Source of the DNA: Gnetum montanum
Taxonomy: Eukaryota; Streptophyta; Gnetopsida; Gnetales; Gnetaceae
Direction: 5' to 3'
Length of the DNA: 64,000 bases
Assembly: GCA_015680685.1 (NCBI GenBank)
Contig: MNCI01015984.1
Coordinates: 21,711-85,710, forward strand
Position numbers and translations under genes: made by a program. A model generated the notes under the pieces. It was not told the DNA's origin. It did not search any database and was given only the letters and a program-made list of their open reading frames with translations. Of this stretch, positions 47,622 through 58,849 are shown in pieces. Within the stretch, counting starts at the first letter, position 1; each line of letters starts with the position of its first letter.

Positions 47622-50114
47622 CTTTCTACTGGCCCTATGTTTAAACCCAGATTAACATTGATGCAAATGATAATCCCTATGATCTTTATGTTCGATAGGT
47701 TGATTTAACTGACAGACTATTTCTTCTGACGACTTTCTGATGAAATGGAAACTTGCAGTAGATGCTAACCCAATAGGCCTGTGTAAAGTGTATACTGTTA
47801 GAATGATTTTGACACATCACCAATCTCTGAAAACGTATGCATGTAACCCTGTTCAGAATAATTCCTGTCTCTGCAGCAACAGATACAGCATCTGATTTTA
47901 GCTTGGAAGGCTGGAAGCTACTTGGAAAGCAATCAGTGTCTGAGCTTCAACTTCCCCAGCCAAAAAGCCATATCACTAAAAGACGAGCCTGATTTCTGCT
48001 GTACTAGGCAACAAATTCATTGGGTTGTGTTTTTGTTTGAAACGAGAAAACAGATAATCAAATGGAATGCATCTGTAAGACTCTTAACAGATTCTTACAA
48101 ATCCTTCACACACCTGGAGAAATGGTCCCCCCATGAAGAATCCCGTGATTTTTGAGTATGGGTTTTGAATTCCCAAGCAGAGCCATTACGGTTTCTGTGA
48201 GGTCAAGGATTACAAGGGTGAATCTCTGGGCTCTATGCGCTGTCTTGTTATTTTGAAGAAAGAACTTAGCGGGAAATTTTGGGATAGGAACAAATTTGAG
48301 TCACGGATTAACTAACTCCTCAGAATTTGTGAATTATGGAATGTATAAGCGGCAATTATTGTTAAAGAAAACCTGTGGCATCTGGACTTTTGACCAAATT
48401 GTCGGATATTGAAGCATTGGTACTGCAAATTTCAGACAGTAGACTGCCATCTTTGACTGACAAAGTCTTCCATTTATTCCCACTAGTCTGAAAGGACTCT
48501 ACTGAGTGAGATTCGGGAAGTGACAACTCGCTGCCTGAAAATCAGAGCTCTGACGAAGATATACTGTAGCTTACAATCTGCTATTTTTGTGGAAGTATAG
48601 ATTTTGATTTGGGTTCTTGAATCTTGATATGAGTGGGGTAAAAGATTTTTTGTTCTGGTTTAGCAATTTGAGTTTTAGTGATCTGGTTGCAGGGCTGTTT
48701 GAAAATTCGGAATCATGAAAGTATTAGAAAGGTATTTAACTTTGCAGTTTGCAAGTGCATCTAAACATGATGTTCTGACTTCTGAGAATCTCGGTTCTGA
48801 TCTGACCTGAAAAAAGATGACTCATGGTTCAGTTCCACTGTGCCAATTCTGGGCTGAATTTCCAGCACTGCCTGGTGTCCCAGATGACCTGCTAGTATTT
48901 ATAGTTTTGATAACATGGACTCAACTACGATTCTGACTTCTGAATACGGCAGTGGGATTATGTTGGTGATTGCAGTGGAACAGCTTCATCCTCACTGATC
49001 AAAGAACTTGCAGTTCATCTGTGTGTCTTTGATCAGGGAGAGAAGCGTAGTTTACCAACAGTAATTAAAGAAATATTCAAAATTTGGTTGTTTGGTCTGT
49101 AGACTGAGATGCTCTGGAGTAATAATGCAACATTTTTTGGATTTATCTTGAATGTGGCTGAAGGTGCAGCTTGCAAACATGTTTTTGGACAACGATAGTT
49201 ACAAAAAGCAGATTCCAACGAAGCACAGTCCTGTACATCTGTCTGAAATCTATTACTGCCATCATTAGTCAGTTTTCCAAATTAAAGATGTAGAATGACT
49301 TTGTAACCTATACCTGGTGACTATCTTAGACTATCTTTCAGTGAACTGAATTGTTTTTTATTACATCTAAACCTTCTTGGACAATGCCTGTATATTCTGT
49401 TTTGTAGCAGCTCAATGCCTGTGTTGCACCATGCCTCTATACCTCTGCAAACCTAACATGTCTGATGTAAGTCACATGCCATAATCAAGAAAGTGCATCT
49501 CATTCATTTGCTTCTGCTAAGATCCAGTTTTAAACGATATGAAGAATTTCCTTACCAATCTCAAGATTCATTACTGAACTTTCTTTGCACATTTTTGGCT
49601 GTTTCCCCTGCCTTTTTAAAAGCAACCATTTGATCAAATACAATTATGAAAGCATATAAATTTACAACTCACTGTGAGTAGAGACTCATGATAAAAAGAA
49701 ATTTGAGGCAATTTCTGAATGTCCACATGAGATGGCCTTGAGTTTTACTTGCAACTGACATGCAGAACGATGAATGTGTTTTCAATGAGAACTGAATCAG
49801 TCTACGGGGGCACAATATCATGAAAGATGAAACTGTCTATATTTTCACTGTGAAAGTGACTATAACCCACATTGGAAGTGAAATTATACAAGGTAAAAAA
49901 ATATCGACAAATGATTTCAAGAGATATCAAAACTGGATTCCAATGATCACCAACGTTGGAAGCATAATCCCAGCAAAGTGAATCTGGAATATAATGGTGG
50001 AAAAGATATTAACCAAATGGGTAATTGTTGATATATATAACTTCTGGATGTTTCTTGAAAATGCATCAATATACAAGATTGCTGAATGCCGAAATTGACA
50101 TGATAAGATCATGC

Positions 50115-53100
50115 TTATAGTTTGCTTCTATATCTCACTATTTTAGCCAAAGTCTCTTGTGCTGCAAGAGTTTGAGGATGATCATGCCCCAACATTACTG
50201 TCCTTATGCTAATGCAAGTTCTACAGAGCTCTTCACTTGCATCAAACTGCCCTCCTCTCAGCAATAGCTTAGCCCTATTTTCCAAAAGCAAGGCTTTCAG
50301 CAAAGTAACATCCTGCCAAACATATTCATCAACATGATAACCGGACTGATTTCCTCTCTTCCAGCACAGAGATTTGTCACACCAGTCTCCAATTTGAGAC
50401 ACAAATGATTTCTCCACCTCCTCCAATGAATTGGTGCAAAGTCTCAGCAGCTCAAGAGCAGCATGACACCGAGAGTATAAATTGAAGGACCTGAGAGCAA
50501 GTGCAAGTGCATCTTTTTTGATGAAGGCAATTAAGTCTGTCACTTTGAGCTCTGCAAGAACTGAATCCCTGGCAAACCCAAAAACATGAAAGCATGCTGC
50601 CCAGTAATGTTCCATATGATGCGCTACAAACCCCTTCTTTTTAATTCCTTGGACCATGGCCTTTGCAGCAGAAGTTCCACCCTTTTTCCTGGCATAGAGT
50701 TGAATAATTTCGTGGAAATGGATCCATCCTTGCCTGCATGTTTTCCTTGCAATGCCAAATCGGAGCAGCAGAGCCACAGCATTTGCTTCCCATTTCTTTG
50801 TTTGAGAAACCAGACAACAGCAGCAAAGAAATTTGATACATTTTCTTGGTAAAAAGAATTGGGAGGTTAGGCTTTCATTCATCCAACAACCCTGGCGGGA
50901 TGAGCATTGAGACTCTGAGTGATGATCCTTTTTCCCTGGCAAAAAGAAGCCCCTCTTACTTGAAACTCTCTTGGCTGCATTTGCAAGAACTGGAACAGGA
51001 ATTGCAGAAGGTGCAAACCAGCCACCAACCCAAACCATCCGTGAAGCCAAGCTGCTTGGTCTACTTGTATGGCTCATAATCGAGAAAACCACCCCCAAAA
51101 GCTGCACAAGAAATGGGTTATTTTTCAACACAGGATCATCCCTCACATTCCATGTCAATTCTCTAAAAGGAAGTTTGTTGATGGCCTCCAGCAATGAAGA
51201 TGGAGTGATTGAAAGCTCTGATAGAACCCTACCCACAATTCCCAGACCAAAAGTAAGCCTACCCAGATTCTCCTCTAGGTTTCTCAATGCATCTATGTCC
51301 AGAGAAGAGAATTCCCTCTTCCCCTTCATCAGGATCATGGATTCAGTCCTTGAAAGGGTTGACAGTTCCAGAAGCTTTAGAGTCTTGAGCCTTGGAAGCT
51401 TTGTGGTGATTATAACATGAGTTGCAGCAACATTCATTCGAGGAAGCAATTCTAAAACATCTCTGCCATCCCACCAATCCATCTCACTCTCCAAATTATC
51501 AATGATAAGAAGATAAGGCACATCTCTCAGCAGCTCTCTCCTGATTCTCTGCAATGCTTCATGCTCATGTTCCTCAAATGTCTTAATTCTCAGAGGACAG
51601 AGCTCAACCTCCACACCGACATCCAGACCCAAAAACGTTTGCAGATTGAGAAAATTCTGACGAAAGTACCTGGATTCTCCACCCACCCACAGAACCTTCC
51701 TGTAACGCTGAGCAAACCTGTAAGCAAATTCTAGAGCAAGCTCCGTCTTGCCAATGCCTGAAACCCCACTGATGCAAGCAATTCCAGAACCATACATGCT
51801 GTGACTGCAAACTGGTCCAGATTTGCAGTTCTCATCCAACAAAAACCCATTCATAGATCTCTGCACAGGCTGCTCAATCCAGGCTTCCAGGTGAGGCTCC
51901 AAGAACGATTTGGCATCCAAAACCCCACCTCTTCTGTTCTTGCTCTCTGATCTGTACCATCTCTCTGCATCACTTTTTCTTGAATCTCCCAATCTGAATC
52001 CCTTCTTGCTCCCACCAAATCGATCTTCATCCCCACTGCCTCTTCTCCTGCTCTTGATCCTCCCAAAACACTGCAGAGCAAAATCCTCGGCCGAATCCTC
52101 ATCAGAATCCTGGCCAAACAAAACATTCTTGATCTCATTCAACTCTCTCTCCCTGCCCACAAAATTCCCATTCCTGGGAAACGGGAACTCCTCCTCAGCT
52201 TCCCTCTGCTGCTGCTTCCTGATTCTCTCATTCTCAGCCGATACAGACTTTCTCCCAAGCTTGGAGCCCAGCAAACCTACAGCTCTGAGAATGCAGCTTC
52301 TCCAGTTGCCATTAATGGCTTCCAATTTCCAGTCCTGGACCTTCCCCAGCCCATCAATGGCTTCCTTCCACTCCTCCTCCTGGCCACCGCAGAGCCTCCA
52401 GAGCTCACCCCCGTGTTTCTCCCAGAGCTTCCCCTTCTTCTCAACGATATCCCGCACAGAGCAATCGGCCTGCGAGACATCGAAGAAAATGGGGACCAGA
52501 TTCTTCCTCTGCAGGAAAATCCTAATCTCATCGATCCCAAACGGATTGAAAAACGTGAACTTGGTGATGATCAGGACCCCGAATGTTGCAGAGGAGATGA
52601 TCCTGTCCGCAATATCGTGGCTCTGAGTATCAGAATACCGAGACCGGTCCGCTGCAAAACAGGCTATTCCCTGGAGCTCGAGCTCTGCGCAGAGCCACTT
52701 GCAGAAACGCAGCAAACCCGGGCTCTGGCCGTGGATTCCGATGTAGACATCGCAGCTCCTGAGACGATTTGGATGCGGTGGGGAGCTGCAGTTCTTGGCA
52801 AATGATTGCCTTGCGGGGGCTGCAGGAAATGAGAATGAGATTCGTGGTGCTGCTGCTGTGGTTGCCTGATCAGAGATACAGGAATCAGGGTTTTTGTTGT
52901 TGTTGTTGTTGTTGCTGTCGTCTGAGAAATCGTCGCAGGCGAAGTTTACCAGATGAATGTCTTCCAGCGGTGGTGTGTAGGAGGAGCTCGGAATGTCGTC
53001 TGAGAGAGAAAAGGGGGAGTTTTGGGGCTCGGTCTGGATCTGGGTCTGCTGAAGAAGAAGAACCTCCTCAACCTGGGACTGGTTTTTTTGGGTTTCATGA

Positions 53101-53558
53101 TGATTTGGGGATTGCAGGAGGATTCCGGAAGAACATGGGGAGAGAAATGGGGAGGATTCTGGTGGGGGTGCAGCAGCTGAAGAAGAAGATGATGGTGGTG
53201 GGAGGATTTGTGGGTTTGGGGGAATTGATGATCCCGGGGGAAGTTGCAGTCTTGGGGACAAAAATGGGGATTGAGTTGCAGAGACGAAGGCAGAGGAGGA
53301 GGGAGAGATGTTTGTCGGTGAGTTGTAGAGAGAAGATGAGTTGGAGAGGATTTGGGGGAGCTGTGACAGATTTGGAGGAGAAATAATGGAGTTTGGCGGG
53401 GGCTGGAAATGGGAGAAGTTGAGGGATTTCAGTCTGTTGCAGGATTCTGCGCCAGAGTTTGGGCAGGTTTTGATGGAGGGCAGGCATGGTAGAGATGAGG
53501 ATGAGGATTCATGATGCTCATCATTATCAGTTGCAGCAATTGGTAAGGCATTATCCAT
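50115..53558 (-). CDS. TIR-NB-ARC protein with TPR-like C-terminus (TNP/XTNX family)
   Basis: 1,147 residues in one uninterrupted frame. Residues 1-250 are Ser/Pro/Gln-rich low complexity, with an Asn run at about 216-221. The TIR domain spans about 267-425 (DVYIGIHGQSPG; Glu344 in GIDEI sits where plant TIR NADases have their catalytic Glu). The NB-ARC has NFVGRERELNEI (465-476), P-loop GVSGIGKT (598-605), Walker B YLLIIDNLE (682-690), HVIITT (714-719) and FHE at 948-950 in the MHD position. TPR-like helices follow (about 1090-1147; GQFDASEELCRTCI). There is no leucine-rich repeat. This is the low-copy seed-plant family often annotated as TIR-NBS disease resistance protein. A role in immune or cell-death signalling is inferred from relatives. 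The start ATG at 53558 is the first in frame. It is probably expressed. Confidence 0.9.
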   Translation of the reverse strand: MDNALPIAATDNDEHHESSSSSLPCLPSIKTCPNSGAESCNRLKSLNFSHFQPPPNSIISPPNLSQLPQILSNSSSLYNSPTNISPSSSAFVSATQSPFLSPRLQLPPGSSIPPNPQILPPPSSSSSAAAPPPESSPFLSPCSSGILLQSPNHHETQKNQSQVEEVLLLQQTQIQTEPQNSPFSLSDDIPSSSYTPPLEDIHLVNFACDDFSDDSNNNNNNKNPDSCISDQATTAAAPRISFSFPAAPARQSFAKNCSSPPHPNRLRSCDVYIGIHGQSPGLLRFCKWLCAELELQGIACFAADRSRYSDTQSHDIADRIISSATFGVLIITKFTFFNPFGIDEIRIFLQRKNLVPIFFDVSQADCSVRDIVEKKGKLWEKHGGELWRLCGGQEEEWKEAIDGLGKVQDWKLEAINGNWRSCILRAVGLLGSKLGRKSVSAENERIRKQQQREAEEEFPFPRNGNFVGRERELNEIKNVLFGQDSDEDSAEDFALQCFGRIKSRRRGSGDEDRFGGSKKGFRLGDSRKSDAERWYRSESKNRRGGVLDAKSFLEPHLEAWIEQPVQRSMNGFLLDENCKSGPVCSHSMYGSGIACISGVSGIGKTELALEFAYRFAQRYRKVLWVGGESRYFRQNFLNLQTFLGLDVGVEVELCPLRIKTFEEHEHEALQRIRRELLRDVPYLLIIDNLESEMDWWDGRDVLELLPRMNVAATHVIITTKLPRLKTLKLLELSTLSRTESMILMKGKREFSSLDIDALRNLEENLGRLTFGLGIVGRVLSELSITPSSLLEAINKLPFRELTWNVRDDPVLKNNPFLVQLLGVVFSIMSHTSRPSSLASRMVWVGGWFAPSAIPVPVLANAAKRVSSKRGFFLPGKKDHHSESQCSSRQGCWMNESLTSQFFLPRKCIKFLCCCCLVSQTKKWEANAVALLLRFGIARKTCRQGWIHFHEIIQLYARKKGGTSAAKAMVQGIKKKGFVAHHMEHYWAACFHVFGFARDSVLAELKVTDLIAFIKKDALALALRSFNLYSRCHAALELLRLCTNSLEEVEKSFVSQIGDWCDKSLCWKRGNQSGYHVDEYVWQDVTLLKALLLENRAKLLLRGGQFDASEELCRTCISIRTVMLGHDHPQTLAAQETLAKIVRYRSKL

Positions 53559-53588
53559 GGATGCAGTGGATTCTGGGCTTCAACAGCT

Positions 53589-54170
53589 CTGAAACTGGAT
53601 CAGGAATCACATGAATAACATGTTCAGTTTACTTCTACAGGTCTCGAACAGTGATTAGATGAATCACATTCTCAAGCTTCTTCAAGCCATTGAGATGACT
53701 CTAGCAGTAAATCACATGAATAGCATGTTCAGTTTCCACAGCTCTGGAACAGTGATCAGATGAATCACATTCTCAGCTGCTTCTAGCCAGTGACATGATT
53801 CTAGCAATCACCCAAATCCATGGCTACAGCTTCCAGTTCATGAAAACATGAACCCAGCAATCAATCTCCATTACCCACAAGCATGGCTACAGTTCCCAGC
53901 TCTGAAATCAGCAAAGCATAAAATCAGATTCTCAGTTTCTTTCATCAGCTGACATAAAACAAGCATGAAAATTTCTCTGCATGAAATCAGGAAACAGAAA
54001 ATTTCATATGAAACTAGCCATCAATCTCCATGATCCACAACCATTCTCAGCATTTCATACTCCTGTTTCCACTTCATGAAATCATGAAATCCCTGCGGCC
54101 CCTTCAAACAAAAGCTCTCTGATCAACACCACACACAGAGACCTAGAACAGGAGGTCTGATACTGCTTAC
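53589..54170 (-). other. Possible 5' UTR intron of the TIR-NB-ARC gene
   Basis: On the minus strand a good donor (TGAG before GTAAGC, intron start 54170) and a pyrimidine-preceded acceptor (CCAGTTTCAG, intron end 53589) frame 582 bp that end about 30 bases before the start codon. The intron contains short near-repeats (atcacatgaata and gaacagtgatcagatg motifs). It is inferred from splice consensus only. Confidence 0.4.
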
Positions 54171-54171
54171 C

Positions 54172-54240
54172 TCATGAGAATACTGCAACAAACTGGGAGC
54201 AAATCGCCCTGGTCTGCTGCTGCTGGGCTTCATCCTCCAT
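54172..54240 (-). CDS. Possible upstream ORF before the TIR-NB-ARC gene
   Basis: ATG at 54240-54238 opens 22 codons (MEDEAQQQQTRAICSQ, then FVAVFS) ending in TGA at 54174-54172, two bases before the proposed donor site. If the 5' exon is real, this uORF would sit in the leader and could damp translation of the main frame. There is no homology to support it. Confidence 0.25.
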   Translation of the reverse strand: MEDEAQQQQTRAICSQFVAVFS

Positions 54241-54654
54241 GCCAGATCTGGGCTCCAAATCTGCATTTGTTAATCAAAATTCTAGAATTGTTTGAATCTC
54301 CAACCCAAATTTTTTCTCCTCTCCAAAATTAAAAATGGGACAAGAGACAGGATATCCTGCAGAGAACAGGCCTCGGGAAAAACACACCGCTGAAATGGCA
54401 TGGCTCAGTTCCCCACATTCAACACAAACAAACAAAACGCAAGACCAAAGAATGCCTTATTGCTCTGCATCTGCACCACCAGCAATTCCATGTTATTCAT
54501 GTTGCCATTTTCAGGCCCATGAGTTGCGTCCTCCACTATATGTGGAAATTTTGCTTTTGAAATTCTTCAGAGGGCCCAACAATTCACACAATACACTCGG
54601 CCATCACCTTCAGATTATTCAAATCACATGAACCCACAAAACTTTCCTGCTGTA

Positions 54655-54672
54655 TTTGTATATATAATTGCA
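54655..54672 (-). promoter_or_regulatory. TATA-like element upstream of the TIR-NB-ARC gene
   Basis: The minus strand reads ttatatatacaaatac, about 420 bp before the proposed uORF. It is the most TATA-like stretch upstream of the gene. In AT-rich DNA such a match is easily found by chance. Confidence 0.2.
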
Positions 54673-54679
54673 TTTTTGC

Positions 54680-56796
54680 TCTCCTGCTTCCTCCTCCATT
54701 TCCTAAAATTAAACGAATGTTTTTCAAAAACAATAGGAAACCAGGTCAGAGTTTAGAATTTGTTTAACTCCACAATTCATAATTCAAATGAATTCAAAAG
54801 AATGACATAATGGCATGGCATTACAGTTTTTGGCGGAACATTGCAAGTCAAATTCTGTCCTGTCTGCTCCCTTGATCCCACCTGTTTCTTTTCACAATTT
54901 TGCAGCGGTTTTTTGAATTATAAGTTGGTGCCATGAAATTCTCCTTTATGATGCAAGAACATTCAGACTTTAATATTTGTGGGAGGTGAAAAAAGCTAAG
55001 TGATGCCTCCAAATCTTGGTGCTGTCTGCTCAAATTCTTTCCGTTTAAAAAGGCAATAATGTCATTACAAACCACACAGAAAATGCCATGATCAGCTACA
55101 TGAAAAAAAGAACTGTCCCATAAATTGTAAACAAGTCATGTCCTTTGTGCCACATATTCTGGCAGAAACAATGAACACCGATCTAGTACAAGGTGGTGCT
55201 GCTTCATAAAGTATTATTACCTTCTTATTAGATTGCCTCCACAGCAATAAGGTGAGAGATTGACATTGACAAAGACAGACAACCCACATATGGGATGTTT
55301 TTTTAAAGTTGATGCCACTTGAGCTGATTGAAATGTGTACTGGGATAAATCATTTGACATACATTATCGACGTTTAATTATTTGCCTTTGCCTGATATGT
55401 TTAGATATTGCTGAAAGTCATCCACAAAGGTGGTGCTGAGTTGAACTGTCTCCACCTCTAAATATTTTATTGCACGGATTACAGTTTCCAATATTTTTAA
55501 AGGTTGGATTCTTTTCTTACATTCGAAGTGTTAAAATTTTTACTCCCAAGACATATCCATCATTATGGAAATTGTAAGCAATCACAAGCAAGTCCCAAGA
55601 GGTGGGAAGCAATGTGGGCAACAAGTCTTCAAACCAAATATCTCGTTTTTTAATTATATTTTTAATAATTAAAAAATAGTAGAATTTATTCGTAAAACAA
55701 TCAATATCTTTTGTTGTTCACAAAGGAATTCATTTTAGATTACAATTATTTCCTAAAAAACTTTAATAATAAATTTACTGAATTGCACTTGATTTCTCAT
55801 GTACAAAGAATGAAAGAGTAAATACCATGACAATTAATAGTGAGTTAATACCATGACAATTAATAGTGAGTTGATCAATTCAAAAGCCAGCATTAAAAGC
55901 ACCATATGCTAGCTTAAAGGTTTTATTCCAAGCATATTCTTAATTATCGCTTTACCCTAAAAAAATGAAAAAAACAAGTTAAGATGTCACAATTAATTTT
56001 AAACAAGAAAAACTTTTATTTCAAGGATTTATCTTAATGATAAGGAAGCTTGGGGTTAGTAGCAGAACCCATACCTACACAAGGCAAATGTGACTTGCTA
56101 TAAAAGCATCCCACCACAAGGTTCCTCTATTGGTCCTAGACTCATGAATCAAACCNCTATAAATGTAATAAAATTTTAATTTTAGTTTCTTAATTCTATT
56201 TTTATTAAGCTAGTCATTGTACCTTCTAAAAATAATTTTTTTGTTTTTTGATAGAAATTTTGTTCATTTGTGGGTTTGATTCATGAGTCTAGGACCAATA
56301 GAGGAACCTTGTGGTGGGATGCTTTTATAGCAAGTCACATTTGNATTATTTTTAGAAGGTACAATGACTAGCTTAATAAAAATAGAATTAAGAAACTAAA
56401 ATTAAAATTTTATTACATTTATACACCATCTTTCTTTATTGGACAATAGAAATATACATGCTATGAGTTTTGAAAATATCATTAAAAGAATTATTGTGTG
56501 TTCTTGGTAACATTTGGAATAAATCAACCAAATGTACAATTTTAATATCCCACTTACGTCATTTATAAATGTAAAACATTACAAGAAAATGTAGTGATCA
56601 TTTTCAATGTTATTTATATTGTACACTTAGTATATTTATTCTTCATAAAATTTTGAGCCATCTACCTATTTCAATAAGATTTTATTATTACAAATAGCGA
56701 GGAATAGTGACAAATAAATAGTATGCCTTTATTTGGAGTATTTATTAAGCCATAAAACTCCCTTGTGAAATCATCCTATATCTTGGGTTTCTATTG
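54680..56796. other. Intergenic, no gene recognised
   Basis: AT-rich, without a convincing frame. It contains a 26-bp direct repeat (aataccatgacaattaatag, copies from 55821 and 55847) and the inverted N-bounded block listed below. The left neighbour base run of element G is tattg (56792-56796). Confidence 0.5.
56157..56343. other. Inverted copy of both flanks bounded by single Ns (probable assembly error)
   Basis: The right end of the block is the reverse complement of 56085-56155 and the left end is the reverse complement of 56345-56423. The middle 35 or so bases are unique. Turned around, the block would bridge the two flanks exactly. It therefore looks like a gap-closing read inserted in the wrong orientation between the Ns at 56156 and 56344. 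Confidence 0.9.
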
Positions 56797-57581
56797 TGAT
56801 GAGTGGCGAGGTACCCCTACACTTAACCATACGAATACTAGCATTCACGCACGATCCGATCAAACTCCAAGGACTAAGTGCTTACGCGCCTTAATGGAAC
56901 ACTTAAGGTTAATCAATCGTTGTCTTCCCAAACTTACTTTTATTGTCACGGTTGTATGGTTAAGTAAGCTTGAGATATGTGATTTTTATATCTTTTATCC
57001 TTTTAATGTCTTATGCTAATAGGGGAAGGTGAAGAGAACTAAGTGACTAACTTTCATTAACTATTCACTAACTACGTTCTAATTGTTCCTAACACCAGTA
57101 TCCATTCTCACTTGCGGCACGCATCCTAAACCAGTGCAACGCTGCTGGGATTACCAAATGCTAATCGTTACTGGGTTACCAAGCGCTACACACATGCTCG
57201 AAGTGGTCATACTGAGTGTACTTAACTAGGAGAGTCAAGGGTTGAGAGAGAGATTAATTGACTAAGAAAGCATTTAAACATTCAACAATAATTAATTACT
57301 ATTTAGCTTAGTCCATATGCTGCAAGGTTTATCATAAAGTTCATCTTTATTGTTGTACACAAATGTGTGCTCAGGTACAATTTGCTCGAATAAAGATCCG
57401 TTCACTTTAAGACTCCTACTGCAGGCACATGGAAATTATTCTAACTCTGGAATGGTAAAACTGCAAGAGTTTAGCTAAGGGTCTAAGTCTAAGTGCCTAA
57501 ACCAAGGGAAGTCACCTCTTATTTGTAGATAATAAGATGGGAGGCGATATCGCGGGGCAGACGCGATATCGCAGCTCATCA
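56797..57581 (-). repeat. 3' LTR of element G
   Basis: 785 bp. On the minus strand it starts TGATGAGCTGCGATATCG at 57581 and ends TCATCA at 56797. Two CGCGATATCG-type palindromes open the U3, and the TATA box is changed to ctacaaataag. Confidence 0.92.
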
Positions 57582-58147
57582 TACCCCCATGACTGAATGA
57601 AAACTCATCCTCGAGTTCCTTACAAAATATTGGGAGGGTATGAGATTAATGACTTGAATGACACTAATGGTGAATGGGGTGACGTGTGAACGGATCATCA
57701 TTACAATACATGGCAATATTAGTGTTCATGACCACAAGAGTGAACACTATACACATTTGACATCAGGCCTTATTTGGTAGCTGAGAGAGAAGAGAGAGAG
57801 AGAAGAAAAAGAAGATGTGTTGCTGTCGATGCCAAAATTGCACCTTCCATTAACCACATCATCTATCTTGTTCCTTTGCATGACTGTTCCAGCACCAGTC
57901 CATCCTAAGTGTTTTCTCCAACTCCAATCTGTTGTCGTATGATTGTCATCTGCACACACAACATAGTCACATATTAGTAAGGGTAAATAAATCACAATGC
58001 AGTTGATACCTTGCCTCGGTGTATGGTTTATTGGTTGAGCTGTGATATGGCTAATACGGATTCTAGAGATATAATACTGGTGACTACCGAAGGTGTAAGT
58101 TGTAGGGGTTAGGAGAAAATTGAAAAAACTGGACCAAGACCCCCATG

Positions 58148-58293
58148 ACTAAGAGCGGTCCTTCGGTAGCGATAGAATGGAAAAAGATAAGGAATAAGAA
58201 TGATGGAGAAAAAGAAACAACGGAAACGTCAATAAAATGGATGTCAAAGGTGGAAATGAACAAAATGAATGTTGATTGCGGGAATGTTTAAGG
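58148..58293 (+). CDS. Antisense frame 1 in the 3' region of element G
   Basis: The short frame starts MTKSGPSVAIEWKKIRNKN (antisense to the element) and ends at the TAA in gtttaag. The A copy reads similarly in the same register (WKKRRNKKDGEK). It overlaps the start of the MFKGKKL frame by a few bases. No family is recognised. Confidence 0.3.
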
Positions 58294-58398
58294 GAAAGAA
58301 GTTAACCGATGCACCAAGTAGGAATGCCAATGGATCCTCCCCAAAGCAGGCTTATGCCCTTAATGCCCTGACAATCCCACATTCAAAGAGTCCGTAGG
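58288..58398 (+). pseudogene. Antisense frame 2 (MFKGKKL) in element G, truncated
   Basis: It starts MFKGKKLTDAPSRNANGSS and SPKQAYALNAL, matching the antisense frames of A and D, then stops at a TAG at about 58396. The matching continuation (NVIWKQELK) is in another frame downstream, so there is a frameshift relative to A and D. Confidence 0.4.
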
Positions 58399-58849
58399 CT
58401 CTGGAAATGTCATTTGGAAGCAAGAGTTAAAGTCTTAACCACAAGAATTTATCAAAAAGAAAACAATGCATCAACCAAAATGTAGACTACTGATACAACT
58501 GGCAATGAGGTGGAAAATGGAGAAAGAATGATGGAAAGAAGAGAATGGAATGGAGTCTTGAGAACAAGGTGGTGTACAACCCCTTCTGTATGTGTGATTA
58601 ATGTAACTTAGTAAATCTCATTCCAAATCCAGCCCCAAACAATCCACACCTAGTGACTTTGCATGAATACACTTGGCCAATCCATCCACCTGAAGTAGCA
58701 AGAGTGCTTCTGCCAAAGAGTCACCACCGTTCTGAAGAAATAGAAAAGGAAAAAGTAGGGAGTGAGAAAGGGCCTTAGTTAGAGGGAACATGTTTGTTTA
58801 GTTCCATAACCAATGCTTGTAGCCCAGATGATTATTTCGTCTAAGGGGT

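Larger units (their letters stand above)
45787..50114. other. Intergenic, no gene recognised; two short tandem repeats
   Basis: No frame here resembles a known family. The 77-residue frame at 47922-48155 has no recognisable motif. From about 47700 the sequence is less AT-rich and lies downstream of the host gene, so it may hold its 3' untranslated region or a diverged relic. No retrotransposon sequence was seen. Confidence 0.5.
57582..58849 (-). other. 3' non-coding region of element G
   Basis: The reverse complement of catgggggta abuts the LTR at 57582-57591. The rest aligns with the 3' regions of A and D and includes a GA-rich run (57786-57806) that is the complement of their CT runs. Confidence 0.6.

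Noticed and set aside
47922-48155. A 77-residue plus-strand frame
   Set aside because: No motif, no homologue that I can recognise, and a length expected by chance in this composition.
51910-53487. Several 80-240 residue frames on the plus strand and in other minus frames
   Set aside because: They are shadows of the TIR-NB-ARC gene, low in complexity and without family motifs.
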